Shown: piece by piece, positions 26,286 to 34,084 of the stretch
Layout: the number at the start of each line of letters is the position of its first letter
Position numbering within the stretch: the first letter of the stretch is position 1
Assembly (NCBI GenBank): GCA_044449445.1
Contig: JBIOIA010000002.1
Span: 1 to 45,296 of the forward strand
DNA length: 45,296 nt
Origin: DASXPG01 sp044449445
GTDB lineage: Bacteria; Gemmatimonadota; Gemmatimonadetes; Gemmatimonadales; JACORV01
Reading direction: 5' to 3'
The notes under the pieces: model-generated
Databases searched by the model: none
The model's input: the letters and a program-made list of their open reading frames with translations, nothing else
Told to the model about the DNA's origin: nothing
Program-made: the position numbers and the translations under genes

Positions 26286-27238
26286 AGGCCGGGCGGCGGG
26301 TCGGCGCCGTAGAGATCGCCGGCGAGGTACTTCATCCCGCTGTCCACGGCTACCGTCACCACGGTCTTGCCCTCGCCGAGCTCGCGCGCGATCTGGAGCG
26401 CGCCGACGACGTTCAGCCCGGTGGAGGTGCCGGCGAAGATCCCCTCCTCGCGCGCCAGCCGCCACGCCATCAGCCGGCCTTCCTTCTCGTCGATGGCCCG
26501 CGCCTCGCCGACCTGGGCGACGTCGAAGAGCGGCGGGACGAAGCCGGGCGCCGTGCCTTCGACCCGGTGTGCGCCCGGCGCGCCTCCCGACAGCACGGCT
26601 GAGGTGGACGGCTCGAGCGCGACGAGGCGCGGCCGCGGCCGGCGGGAGTTGAGCACGCGCGCCACGCCCATCAGCATGCCCGACGTCCCCGTGCAGGCGC
26701 AGAATGCGTCGATCGAACCGTTCGTCTGCGCGAGGAGCTCTTCGCCGAGGCCGGCGTAGCCCGCGAGCATGTCCTTGTTGCGCATCTGATCGGTGAAGTA
26801 GCTCGGAGCCTCGGCCGCGACGCTTCGGGCACGCTCCGTCATCCGGGGCACCAGGTCCGGCGTGAGCTTGCCGGTCGGGCTGTCGACGATGTCCAGCTCC
26901 GCCCCGAACACCTGCATGCTTCGCAGCTTCTCGGCGGCGACCGCGTTGGACGAGACGACGCGGAACCGGTAGCCCTTCACGGCGCAGACGAACGCGAGCG
27001 AGATGCCGGTGCTGCCGCCCGTCCACTCGACCACCGTCATGCCCGGCTTGAGGTCGCCGCGCCGCTCGGCCGCGGCGATCATGGCGAGCGCCATGCGATC
27101 CTTGTACGAGCCGGTCGGGCTCAAGTACTCGAGCTTCACGAGCACCGCGGCGCTCTTCTCCGGCACGACGCGCCCAAGCCGCACCAGCGGCGTGTTCCCG
27201 ATGGCGTCGAGCATCGACGGGACCCCGGGCGCCGTCAC
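26282..27238 (-). CDS. PLP-dependent cysteine-synthase-family enzyme
   Basis: A 318-residue type II PLP enzyme. The lysine that binds PLP is in PTGSYKDRMA, the amide-binding loop is TGGSTGISL, and the phosphate-binding loop is TGTSGMLMG. These fit O-acetylserine sulfhydrylase or cystathionine beta-synthase relatives. Downstream of the molybdenum-cofactor genes it could supply cysteine for sulphur transfer, but that is inference. I use the GTG at 27238, with the upstream gene's stop four bases away; an ATG at 27214 is the other option. Confidence 0.84.
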   Translation of the reverse strand: MTAPGVPSMLDAIGNTPLVRLGRVVPEKSAAVLVKLEYLSPTGSYKDRMALAMIAAAERRGDLKPGMTVVEWTGGSTGISLAFVCAVKGYRFRVVSSNAVAAEKLRSMQVFGAELDIVDSPTGKLTPDLVPRMTERARSVAAEAPSYFTDQMRNKDMLAGYAGLGEELLAQTNGSIDAFCACTGTSGMLMGVARVLNSRRPRPRLVALEPSTSAVLSGGAPGAHRVEGTAPGFVPPLFDVAQVGEARAIDEKEGRLMAWRLAREEGIFAGTSTGLNVVGALQIARELGEGKTVVTVAVDSGMKYLAGDLYGADPPPGL

Positions 27239-27242
27239 GCGC

Positions 27243-27917
27243 TCAGGTCCTGAAGAGGCCGACGATGCGCAACGTCTCGGCGGCGAACGCCGGGACCTCC
27301 GCGGGATCGACGAGCTTGTCGCCGCGGAAGGCGAGCAACCGGCCGCCGCGCGTCTGGACGCGCCAGCCCGGCGCGGCGGCGAACCATGCCAGCGCATCGA
27401 TCGTGAAGGCCCGGCGGATCGCCGCTTCGTCCGGTCCCTTCAGCAGGTAGCGCTTCGAAAACTCTTCGTTCTGCTCGAAGTCGATGTCCTGCGCCCCGAA
27501 CACCTCGGCCAGTCCATGCAGGAGCCCCTCGGGCGACAGCTGGAATTCCGGCAGTCCCTTCGCGCCGTCGGTGAACACGACGACGGTCTGGCGATGCGTA
27601 TGCGCACTCTTGCCGGAGCCGGTCGTGTACCGATAGTCGATGATGGCGGTGTCGCGATCCGCGAGCTTGCCTCGGAGTATGCGCGCGGCCTTGCGGCTGT
27701 GCCCGATCCCGAACAGAGGGAGGTCGAACCCGGTGATATCGAGCGGCCGCCGGTTCGCCTGCTCCTCGTAGGCGAAGCCCATGGCCTGCGCGACCGCCCT
27801 CATGGCCGCGTTGCGCTTCTTCTCGGCCAGATACGAGGCGTACGCGGTGCCGGCGATACCGACGCCCACGACACCGAACACGATCAGGCCCGGCCAGGGC
27901 GAGCCCGAGCTCGCCAC
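27243..27917 (-). CDS. Uncharacterised single-pass membrane protein
   Basis: A 224-residue protein with one hydrophobic helix near the N-terminus (about residues 10-28, PGLIVFGVVGVGIAGTAYAS) and a soluble domain of about 190 residues facing the cytoplasm if the positive-inside rule holds (KKR follows it). The soluble part has mixed alpha and beta character, with regularly spaced aromatic residues. I do not recognise the family. The GTG start at 27917 shares one base with the TAG stop of the small upstream gene. Confidence 0.65.
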   Translation of the reverse strand: MASSGSPWPGLIVFGVVGVGIAGTAYASYLAEKKRNAAMRAVAQAMGFAYEEQANRRPLDITGFDLPLFGIGHSRKAARILRGKLADRDTAIIDYRYTTGSGKSAHTHRQTVVVFTDGAKGLPEFQLSPEGLLHGLAEVFGAQDIDFEQNEEFSKRYLLKGPDEAAIRRAFTIDALAWFAAAPGWRVQTRGGRLLAFRGDKLVDPAEVPAFAAETLRIVGLFRT

Positions 27918-28174
27918 TAGAGCTGCGCCTCGTCGATCAGCCGGACCAGCTCGGCGAATGGCGCGGTTTCCTTCGTGGGCTTGTGGGTGGCGGGGTCGGT
28001 GCGGATGTGCCATTGCACCAGCTCGGCGAGCGCCATCGCATCGTCGTCGGTGAGCTTCAGGACGTGGCCGCCGTCACTCCCGGTCATCGCGTCGAAACGC
28101 GAACGGAGGCCGTCCGGCACGTCCGTGAGCGTCTTCAGCGCGTCCACGATGGGCTGCGTGAGCCTGACCTGCAT
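27917..28174 (-). CDS. Small acidic protein of unknown function
   Basis: An 85-residue soluble protein with no signal peptide, membrane segment or cysteine. It reads as mostly helical (for example AMALAELVQWHIRTD). A strong AGGAGG ribosome site sits seven bases before the ATG, so translation is likely. It lies between moeA and a membrane protein in the cofactor run. The function is unknown. Confidence 0.7.
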   Translation of the reverse strand: MQVRLTQPIVDALKTLTDVPDGLRSRFDAMTGSDGGHVLKLTDDDAMALAELVQWHIRTDPATHKPTKETAPFAELVRLIDEAQL

Positions 28175-28181
28175 GATCGCT

Positions 28182-28187
28182 CCTCCT
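28182..28187 (-). promoter_or_regulatory. Strong Shine-Dalgarno site
   Basis: AGGAGG on the minus strand, seven bases before the ATG at 28174. It overlaps the last bases of moeA (stop at 28186) and is among the few canonical ribosome sites in the window. Confidence 0.75.
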
Positions 28188-29436
28188 AGACCGGCGGCTG
28201 GGAGCCGAATGCCTGCGCGTCTCCCAGCAGGATGGCGGTGATCGTCTCGCCCGGCAGCACCGCGTCGCGTCCCTCGGGAATCACGAGCAGCGCGTTGGCC
28301 CGCGCCATGCTCGTGAGAATGCCCGAGCCCTGCGGTCCCGTCAACGTCGCCCTGAGCGTTCCGTTCTCCTCGCGGATGACGCCGCGCAGGAAGTGCGTCA
28401 GCCGACCCGGCGTTTTCGCGGGCTCGTCCATGACCACGCGCACGGTGCGACGGAACAGGTCGCGATAACCCTGCATCTTCCGCACGGCGGGCCGCACGAA
28501 CAATTCGAAGCACACCATGGTGCTCACCGGGTTGCCCGGCAGCCCGATCCACGGGACGCCGGCCAGGTGGGCGAATCCCAGCGGCGAGCCCGGGCGCATC
28601 TGCACGCGCCAGAAGTCCATCGTCGCGCCGAGCTTCTCGAGCGCGGTGCGCATGAAGTCGTGCTCGCCGACGCTGACGCCCGCCGTGGAGACGACCAGGT
28701 CGGACTCGCGCGCGCCGCGCTCGAGCAGGGCCGCCACGCTGTCCAGCGGGTCGGCCGCGATGCCTAACGGAACCGGCGTGGCGCCGGCGTCCAGGGCCAG
28801 CGCGTGGAGGGTGTACGAGTTCGAGGACGCGATCTTGTCGCCGGCCAGGATCGCCGCCGCCTGGTCGAGTTCGGCGATCTCGTCGCCGGAGGCGAGGATC
28901 GCGACCCGCGCGCGCCGGTGCACGCGCACCCGCGGCATCGCCATGGAGGCGAGCACGCCGAGCTGCGCCGCGCCGAGCACCGTGCCCGGCTCGAAAACGC
29001 GCGCGCCCTTCTTCAGGTCTTCGCCGGCCAGGCGCAGGTTCTTGCCCGCGTCACGCTCGTCGAAAACCGCGACCCTGTCGCCCGCGCGCTCGGTGTCCTC
29101 CTGGCGGATGACGCCGTCGGAGCCCTCGGGGAGCGCCGCGCCGGTGAAGATGCGCGCGCACTGGCCCGCGCCCAGCACTTTCGCCGGCAGCCGGCCCGCC
29201 GGGATTTCCTCGATGATGGCGAGCCGTTTCGGCGCGGCCTTCGTGGCGCCGCGCACGTCCGTCGAGCGAACCGCGTAGCCGTCCATCGCGGAGTTGGTGC
29301 GGGGCGGCAGCACGAGTGGGGAATCCACCGGCTCGGCGAGGACACGGTCCCTGGCCTCGAGGAGCGCGACTTCCTCGACGCCCAGGACTTTCACGCCGGC
29401 GACGATGCGCTCTGTCGCCTCGCGGACGCTGGTCAC
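28186..29436 (-). CDS. moeA: Molybdopterin molybdenumtransferase MoeA
   Basis: A 416-residue MoeA, which inserts molybdate into adenylated molybdopterin. It carries LPPRTNSAMDGYAVR, RIFTGAALPEGSDGVI, the MPT-binding region STAGVSVGEHDFM and GLPGNPVSTMVCFELFV. The GTG start at 29436 overlaps the dacB-like stop (GTGA). Its C-terminal domain IV is complete. Together with mobA, mobB and fdhD it places a molybdenum or tungsten enzyme programme in this operon, although no such enzyme is encoded in the window. Confidence 0.94.
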   Translation of the reverse strand: MTSVREATERIVAGVKVLGVEEVALLEARDRVLAEPVDSPLVLPPRTNSAMDGYAVRSTDVRGATKAAPKRLAIIEEIPAGRLPAKVLGAGQCARIFTGAALPEGSDGVIRQEDTERAGDRVAVFDERDAGKNLRLAGEDLKKGARVFEPGTVLGAAQLGVLASMAMPRVRVHRRARVAILASGDEIAELDQAAAILAGDKIASSNSYTLHALALDAGATPVPLGIAADPLDSVAALLERGARESDLVVSTAGVSVGEHDFMRTALEKLGATMDFWRVQMRPGSPLGFAHLAGVPWIGLPGNPVSTMVCFELFVRPAVRKMQGYRDLFRRTVRVVMDEPAKTPGRLTHFLRGVIREENGTLRATLTGPQGSGILTSMARANALLVIPEGRDAVLPGETITAILLGDAQAFGSQPPV

Positions 29437-30962
29437 CGCCGCCGGCGCGCGAAGTTGGCCAGCCGCTCGACGACGTGGTCTTGCGCGCGCTCCACGACGC
29501 GGCGACTCGCGGTGAAGTGATTGCACAGCAGCACGAACACCAGCCGCTCGCCGTCCAGGGTCGTGACGTAGCCCGACAGGCTGCGCACGTTCGCGATCGA
29601 TCCGGTCTTGGCGTGCACGTTGCCCTGGGCCGCCGTGCCGCGCAGGCGCTGGTCGATCGTCCCATCCACGCCCGCGATGGGGAGCGCGGCGTAGAAGGCG
29701 TTGAAGTCCGGATTGCGCGTGATCGAGACCAGCGCCTGCGCGATCGCTTCGGGCGCCACGTAGTTGTAGCGCGAGAGCCCGGACCCGTCGATGTAGACGT
29801 AGGCGTCCTCGGGAATCCCCCAGCCGGTCAGCGTTTCGTGCACGACCACGCGGCCGCTGTCGACGGACGCGACGTTCTTGACCACGCCGCCGAGCGTGCG
29901 CAAGAGCGCCTCGGCGATCTGGTTCTGGCTGGGCTTGAGGAGAAGCGTGAGGACGCTGTCCAGCCGCGGCGACTGCCAGGCGAACAGCGTGTCGATCCGC
30001 GGACTGCACAGGCAGCACGAACAACCGGGACCCGAAAGCGGCGAGGCGGGGACGATCGTCGTCGAGGGCGGCAGCCGCGGGCCGAGCACGCTGATGCCGG
30101 CTTCGCGCAGGGCCTGAGTCAGCGCATCCTCGAAGAAGCGCGTGGGGTCGGTGACCGCGGCCTCGAACTGCATGGGCGGGTGGCCTGCCGACAGCCGGCC
30201 GCTGAGCAGCACCGAGTCGGTGTAGAAGGCGCGCGAGTAGTGCACGTCCCGGATGTTCGAGTCCCGGCTCGCCGTAGTGACTTGCGAGAACACCCTGAGC
30301 GGAGCGCCTTCGGGCCACAGGCGAGCGTGCGCCGTGTCGCCGGGGTTGGCACCCGGCGTCACGTCGATCACGGCGAAGCCCTCGTTGAACTGGAGCGCGC
30401 CCACCGGTGCCGAGTATGAGTCCTGGAGGTCGTCCCACATCCATCCCTCGCCGAGGACCGGGCCCTGGAACCAGCTCGCGTCGCCGACCACGCGCCCCGT
30501 GATCACGCGGATGCCGCGCGCCTTGAGCGAGTCGGCCCACGGCCGCAGCGGGGCCAGGATGTCGCCGTTGGCGCTGGCGTGCTGCGACAGTGCGGGATCG
30601 CCGTGCCCGACGACGACCAGGTCGCCGCTCAGCGTGTCGCCGCTGCGCGCTCCGCGCGCGAGAATCACGGTCCGCCACCTGAAGTCGGCGCCCAGCCGCG
30701 CGAGCGCGACGGTGCCGGTGACGATCTTCTGGTTGGACGCCGGCATGAACAGCCGCGCCGCGTTGCGTCGGTAGAGGACCTGCCCGTTGGTGGCCGACTG
30801 CACGACGACGCCCCACTGCGCGCGGGCGAACTCGGGGCCGTCGAACGTGCTGTCGAGCTCGGCGGCGAGGCTGCGGACTTCTGGAGCGAGGGGTTCGGTT
30901 GGATGACGGGCGGCGCAGCCCGCCACGAGGATCGCGGCGAGCGCGCACGCCCCGCGCCTCAC
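29433..30962 (-). CDS. dacB: Lipid-anchored D-Ala-D-Ala carboxypeptidase/endopeptidase (PBP4 type)
   Basis: A 509-residue class C penicillin-binding protein. The lipobox LVAGC has its cysteine at residue 16, so the protein is a lipoprotein. The active-site set is ASNQK with S76 and K79, then SGLSRYN near residue 395, then KTGS near 451. It trims peptidoglycan peptides in the periplasm. A dense cysteine cluster, GCSCCLCSPR, in the region encoded around 30003-30035 is unusual. The GTG start overlaps the mobB stop (GTGA), so it is co-translated with cofactor genes. Confidence 0.9.
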   Translation of the reverse strand: MRRGACALAAILVAGCAARHPTEPLAPEVRSLAAELDSTFDGPEFARAQWGVVVQSATNGQVLYRRNAARLFMPASNQKIVTGTVALARLGADFRWRTVILARGARSGDTLSGDLVVVGHGDPALSQHASANGDILAPLRPWADSLKARGIRVITGRVVGDASWFQGPVLGEGWMWDDLQDSYSAPVGALQFNEGFAVIDVTPGANPGDTAHARLWPEGAPLRVFSQVTTASRDSNIRDVHYSRAFYTDSVLLSGRLSAGHPPMQFEAAVTDPTRFFEDALTQALREAGISVLGPRLPPSTTIVPASPLSGPGCSCCLCSPRIDTLFAWQSPRLDSVLTLLLKPSQNQIAEALLRTLGGVVKNVASVDSGRVVVHETLTGWGIPEDAYVYIDGSGLSRYNYVAPEAIAQALVSITRNPDFNAFYAALPIAGVDGTIDQRLRGTAAQGNVHAKTGSIANVRSLSGYVTTLDGERLVFVLLCNHFTASRRVVERAQDHVVERLANFARRRR

Positions 30963-31480
30963 CGGGCGCCCTGCAACACGATGTCGATCAGGCGGTACAT
31001 CCATGCGGTGTCGGAGAAGCGCAGGATCGGCACCGCAGCGCGGAACTCGCGATCATCCGTCACGATCGCGAGAAACTTCTCGGAGCCCGGAACGCCGGCC
31101 TGGTAGAGCGGTTCGGCGTGCACGGCCTTGCGGAACACTTCGATCTTCGGCAGGTCGGATTCCTTGAATCCCTCGACCACCACGAACTGCGCCTCGGCGA
31201 GGTACTTGTCGGCCAGCTCGCGCGGTCCCATCGGCTCCTCGGGCTTCGCGAGCAGCACGCGCATCGTCGGCGTCTCCATCACGACGCGGCTCGATCCGCC
31301 CTCGTGCATGTGGCGCCACGTGTCCCGGCCCTGCTGGTCGATCTCGAACGGATGACTTCCGTGCTTGATCGTCATCACCTTGTGACCGCGGCGGACGAGC
31401 TCCTTCACCAGCGCGACCACGAGCGTGGTCTTGCCGGCGTTCTTCTTGCCTACGATCGCGATCAGCCGGGGACCCGGCAT
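30959..31480 (-). CDS. mobB: Molybdopterin-guanine dinucleotide biosynthesis adaptor MobB
   Basis: A 173-residue GTP-binding protein. The P-loop is VGKKNAGKTTL at the start, then IKHGSHPFEIDQQGRDTW, and the VEGFKESDLPKIEV motif of MobB. It assists MobA in making the guanine-dinucleotide form of the molybdenum cofactor. The ATG at 31480 overlaps the end of mobA by 19 bases. Confidence 0.92.
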   Translation of the reverse strand: MPGPRLIAIVGKKNAGKTTLVVALVKELVRRGHKVMTIKHGSHPFEIDQQGRDTWRHMHEGGSSRVVMETPTMRVLLAKPEEPMGPRELADKYLAEAQFVVVEGFKESDLPKIEVFRKAVHAEPLYQAGVPGSEKFLAIVTDDREFRAAVPILRFSDTAWMYRLIDIVLQGAR

Positions 31481-32064
31481 AGCGACTCCGCTCGCTCGAG
31501 GTCAGACGGTGAATTGACGTTGAAGAATAGAACGTCCGGGTCGCCGTACTGCAACACGCGCTCCCGGCCGAGCCGCGCCACGCGCACGTCGTTGTGGAAC
31601 GCGATCGCGCGCTGGTCGCCACGGGCCAGGGCCGCGCGGATCGCCGGGCCGCAGGCGGGCCCGTAGGCGGCACACAGCGGCTCCACGCCGCGCCGAGAGT
31701 CGCTCTCGGGTATCGCGACGTCGGCCCCTTCCAGCATCTCCGCCAGCGTGCCGAGCAGCGGGGCGGGCACGAACGGCATGTCCCAGGCGACGCACAGGAC
31801 GCTTCCGCTCGTCTCGACCGCCGTGAGTATGCCGCCCAGGGATCCCATGCCGGGGGCGACGTCCCGATGCACGGTGAGACCGGGCCGCCACTCCGGAGCT
31901 CCCGGGTCGTTCGCGATGAGGATGGGCGGTTTCCCCGTGGCCGCGGTGAGCGCGTCCACCACGCGGTCGATGACCCTTCGCCCGCCGACTCTGACCAGGC
32001 CCTTCGGGGCGCCGCCGTAGCGCGTGGCGGAGCCGCCGGCGATGACGGCGCCCGTGAGCGTCAG
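31462..32064 (-). CDS. mobA: Molybdenum cofactor guanylyltransferase MobA, CTG start
   Basis: A 200-residue nucleotidyltransferase that adds GMP to molybdopterin. The essential N-terminal loop is GAVIAGGSATRYGGAPKGL and the metal-binding CVAWDMPF follows. No ATG, GTG or TTG exists in frame close before this loop; the first conventional start lies inside the protein and would remove the loop. A CTG at 32064 overlaps the TGA stop of the upstream gene as CTGA, matching the coupled overlaps used across the operon, so I assign CTG initiation. The product then begins only four residues before the conserved GAVIAGG. Confidence 0.84.
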   Translation of the reverse strand: MTLTGAVIAGGSATRYGGAPKGLVRVGGRRVIDRVVDALTAATGKPPILIANDPGAPEWRPGLTVHRDVAPGMGSLGGILTAVETSGSVLCVAWDMPFVPAPLLGTLAEMLEGADVAIPESDSRRGVEPLCAAYGPACGPAIRAALARGDQRAIAFHNDVRVARLGRERVLQYGDPDVLFFNVNSPSDLERAESLCRVPG

Positions 32065-32921
32065 TAGCGCCTGGGATGCCGGCGCTCGAGCACAACGTCG
32101 AGGCCGATCAGGAAGGTGGGCAGGTGGCGCACGATGGTCGTCATCGGCGGCTCGGCCGCCGGGTTGTTGGGGTCTCGCGGACCCGTCGCGACGGACAGCT
32201 GGGTGATGACGTCGCGGAACTCCATCCTCGCGCGGTAGCCCGGAGCGAGCGACACCGACATTCCCACGGCCAGGTTGAGCACCCACGTGATGTCGGGCTT
32301 CGACGGGTTCTGGACGATGCTTTCCTCGCAGCCCAGGACGCACGTGGCCGTGTCCTGAAACACGCCGACCGTCTCGATGAACGAGCTGTTGCCCAGCAGC
32401 CCGGGCCCGCCCGTGACGCGCACGAAGGGCTGCACCGGGGCGTCTGGGGCCGTCGGCCGATAGGTGACGCCGCCCAGAAGGCCCACCACGTAGGTGCTGA
32501 CGTGTGCGCCGTTCGCGGTATTGCAGACCTGCTCGTTCTCGCGCTGCGGATCGGACTGCCAGGCCGCGGGCCCGGTGCAGCGTTGCTCGGAGCCGATGCC
32601 GAAGAACGCGACGTCCGCGGTCCAACCCCAGTGCCGTGACGCGTAGTAGGTGGTCACCAGTCCCGTGACGAGACCGGGCCGCAGCAGCCGGGCGAGGGAC
32701 AGCGTGTCGTGCTGGAAGTTCGGCGCGCTCACTGCCTGCGCCGGGATTTTCCACAGGTCGCTGCCCTCGCTCAGTCCGCCGTAGATCGTGAACACGAGCT
32801 GCGCCTCGTCGCTCGATTGTGCGTGAGCAGCGGGCACGGCCGCGAACAGCGGCAGCAGGGTGAGCAGCGTGAGCAGCGCGACGTGCGCGCACCCGGCTCT
32901 CACGTCGCGGCCGCTACGCAT
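32061..32921 (-). CDS. Predicted outer-membrane beta-barrel protein
   Basis: A 286-residue protein with a clear signal peptide (hydrophobic run ALLTLLTLLPLFAAVPAA, cleavage near AHA-Q) and a mature part of alternating strands and glycine/aromatic turns, typical of a small beta-barrel. Two cysteine pairs (near SEQRC/EQVC and ATCVLGC) could form disulphides. The sequence resembles no family I can name. The ATG at 32921 overlaps the fdhD stop by eight bases, so it is made together with cofactor proteins. Confidence 0.75.
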   Translation of the reverse strand: MRSGRDVRAGCAHVALLTLLTLLPLFAAVPAAHAQSSDEAQLVFTIYGGLSEGSDLWKIPAQAVSAPNFQHDTLSLARLLRPGLVTGLVTTYYASRHWGWTADVAFFGIGSEQRCTGPAAWQSDPQRENEQVCNTANGAHVSTYVVGLLGGVTYRPTAPDAPVQPFVRVTGGPGLLGNSSFIETVGVFQDTATCVLGCEESIVQNPSKPDITWVLNLAVGMSVSLAPGYRARMEFRDVITQLSVATGPRDPNNPAAEPPMTTIVRHLPTFLIGLDVVLERRHPRRY

Positions 32922-33645
32922 CGGGGCGATGGAGTTGGGCGTTGCCCGAAACTGCGCGACCGACGAGGACGACGCCCGCGCGCCGCGCGATCGTGACGGC
33001 GAGCGTCGTCGGCACCGAAACCGTCGCCACCCACGCGAGGCCCGCGCGCGCGGCCTTGAACGCCAGCTCGGCAGAGATGCGGCCGGTCACGAGCAGGCCG
33101 AGGCCGGCCGGATCGAGCTTCCTGAGCAACGCGGCGCCGATGACCTTGTCCACCGCGTTGTGTCGCCCGACGTCCTCGGCGTGCGAAACGAGTGCGGTGC
33201 CATCGGTGAGTGCCGCGGCGTGGATCCCGCCCGTCTCGTGATACCGTGATCCCTTGCCGAACATTTCCTTGAACAGAACCCGCAGTGTCGCCGTGTCCGG
33301 CGGCTCGCCCTTCGCGGGCGTCTTGCGCAGCGATTCGGGATCCGCGAGCGCGACGCTCACGGCGCCGCAGCCCGAGGCCAGGACGCGCCGCCGGTCGTCG
33401 GCGGCGACCGCTGCAAGGCGTTCCGCGGGCACCTCGGCCCAGAAGCCGAGGTCGGTCGCGCACGGCCGGAGCGAGAGCAGCTCGTCCACGCGGGCGATGT
33501 AGCCCTCGCCGTGCAGCCACCCGACCACGAGCTCCTCGAGCTGGTCGGGAGTGCACATCCAGGTCACCGCGGGCCGGCGATTGACCTCGAGCCACACCGT
33601 CACTTCCTCGACCGCGGCGAGCTGGTCCGTCGTGGTGTGCGACAT
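32914..33645 (-). CDS. fdhD: FdhD-family sulphur carrier/formate dehydrogenase accessory protein
   Basis: A 243-residue FdhD, which moves sulphur from a cysteine desulphurase to the cofactor of formate dehydrogenase. GYIARVDELLSL, HETGGIHAAAL, EDVGRHNAVDKVIG and SAELAFKAARAGLAW are family motifs. The Cys loop reads SGCGAVS: C93 is kept but the second cysteine of the usual C-x-x-C is replaced by valine (V96). The ATG at 33645 overlaps the pterin-enzyme stop by one base. Confidence 0.9.
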   Translation of the reverse strand: MSHTTTDQLAAVEEVTVWLEVNRRPAVTWMCTPDQLEELVVGWLHGEGYIARVDELLSLRPCATDLGFWAEVPAERLAAVAADDRRRVLASGCGAVSVALADPESLRKTPAKGEPPDTATLRVLFKEMFGKGSRYHETGGIHAAALTDGTALVSHAEDVGRHNAVDKVIGAALLRKLDPAGLGLLVTGRISAELAFKAARAGLAWVATVSVPTTLAVTIARRAGVVLVGRAVSGNAQLHRPDA

Positions 33646-34070
33646 CAGGTCTCGCCCCGGTATTCGGCGAACAGCGACGGCTCTTCCTCGACGCGCACCA
33701 GCGAGAGCGCGCATCCCTTCGGCAGCCGGGCGGCGACGCGCCGCCACACGTCGAGGCACAGCATCTCGCCGGTCGGCACGATGCCGCCGTACGCGAACTC
33801 GGCGACGTCGAGGTTGATGTGCCGGTGATCGAAGCGCCGCACGACCTCCTCGTCCAGGACGCGGTCGAGCAGCGCCAGGTCCACGACCATGCCGGAAGCC
33901 TGATCCGGCGTGCCGCGCACCGTCACGGCGCACCGGTAGGTGTGTCCGTGGCCGTGCTCGCGCGAGGACGTACCGAACACCTCGGCGTTCCGCTCCGCGC
34001 TCCACTCGGGCCGGAAGTAGCGGTGCGCGGCGCTGAACTGAACCACGCGCGTGAGGTAGCAGGTCGGCAT
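33645..34070 (-). CDS. 6-pyruvoyltetrahydropterin synthase-family enzyme, PTPS-III-like
   Basis: A 141-residue T-fold enzyme. Zinc ligands are H16 in FSAAHRYF and the HGH pair H41/H43 in EHGHGHTY. The family's catalytic cysteine (CNN or C-x-x-x-HGH) is missing; a serine pair sits there, while E38 forms an E-x-x-HGH pattern. That pattern is the mark of PTPS-III, which releases 6-hydroxymethyl-dihydropterin for folate instead of making 6-pyruvoyl- or 6-carboxy-tetrahydropterin. FDHRHINLD supplies the catalytic aspartate/histidine region. A TATCTT box six bases before the ATG suggests separate, leaderless transcription. Confidence 0.83.
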   Translation of the reverse strand: MPTCYLTRVVQFSAAHRYFRPEWSAERNAEVFGTSSREHGHGHTYRCAVTVRGTPDQASGMVVDLALLDRVLDEEVVRRFDHRHINLDVAEFAYGGIVPTGEMLCLDVWRRVAARLPKGCALSLVRVEEEPSLFAEYRGET

Positions 34071-34076
34071 CGTCGC

Positions 34077-34082
34077 AAGATA
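34077..34082 (-). promoter_or_regulatory. Putative internal -10 element before the pterin enzyme
   Basis: TATCTT ends six bases before the ATG at 34070, just after the tupC stop. It would let the downstream cofactor genes be transcribed without tupBC. The -35 region is poor. Confidence 0.4.
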
Positions 34083-34084
34083 CC

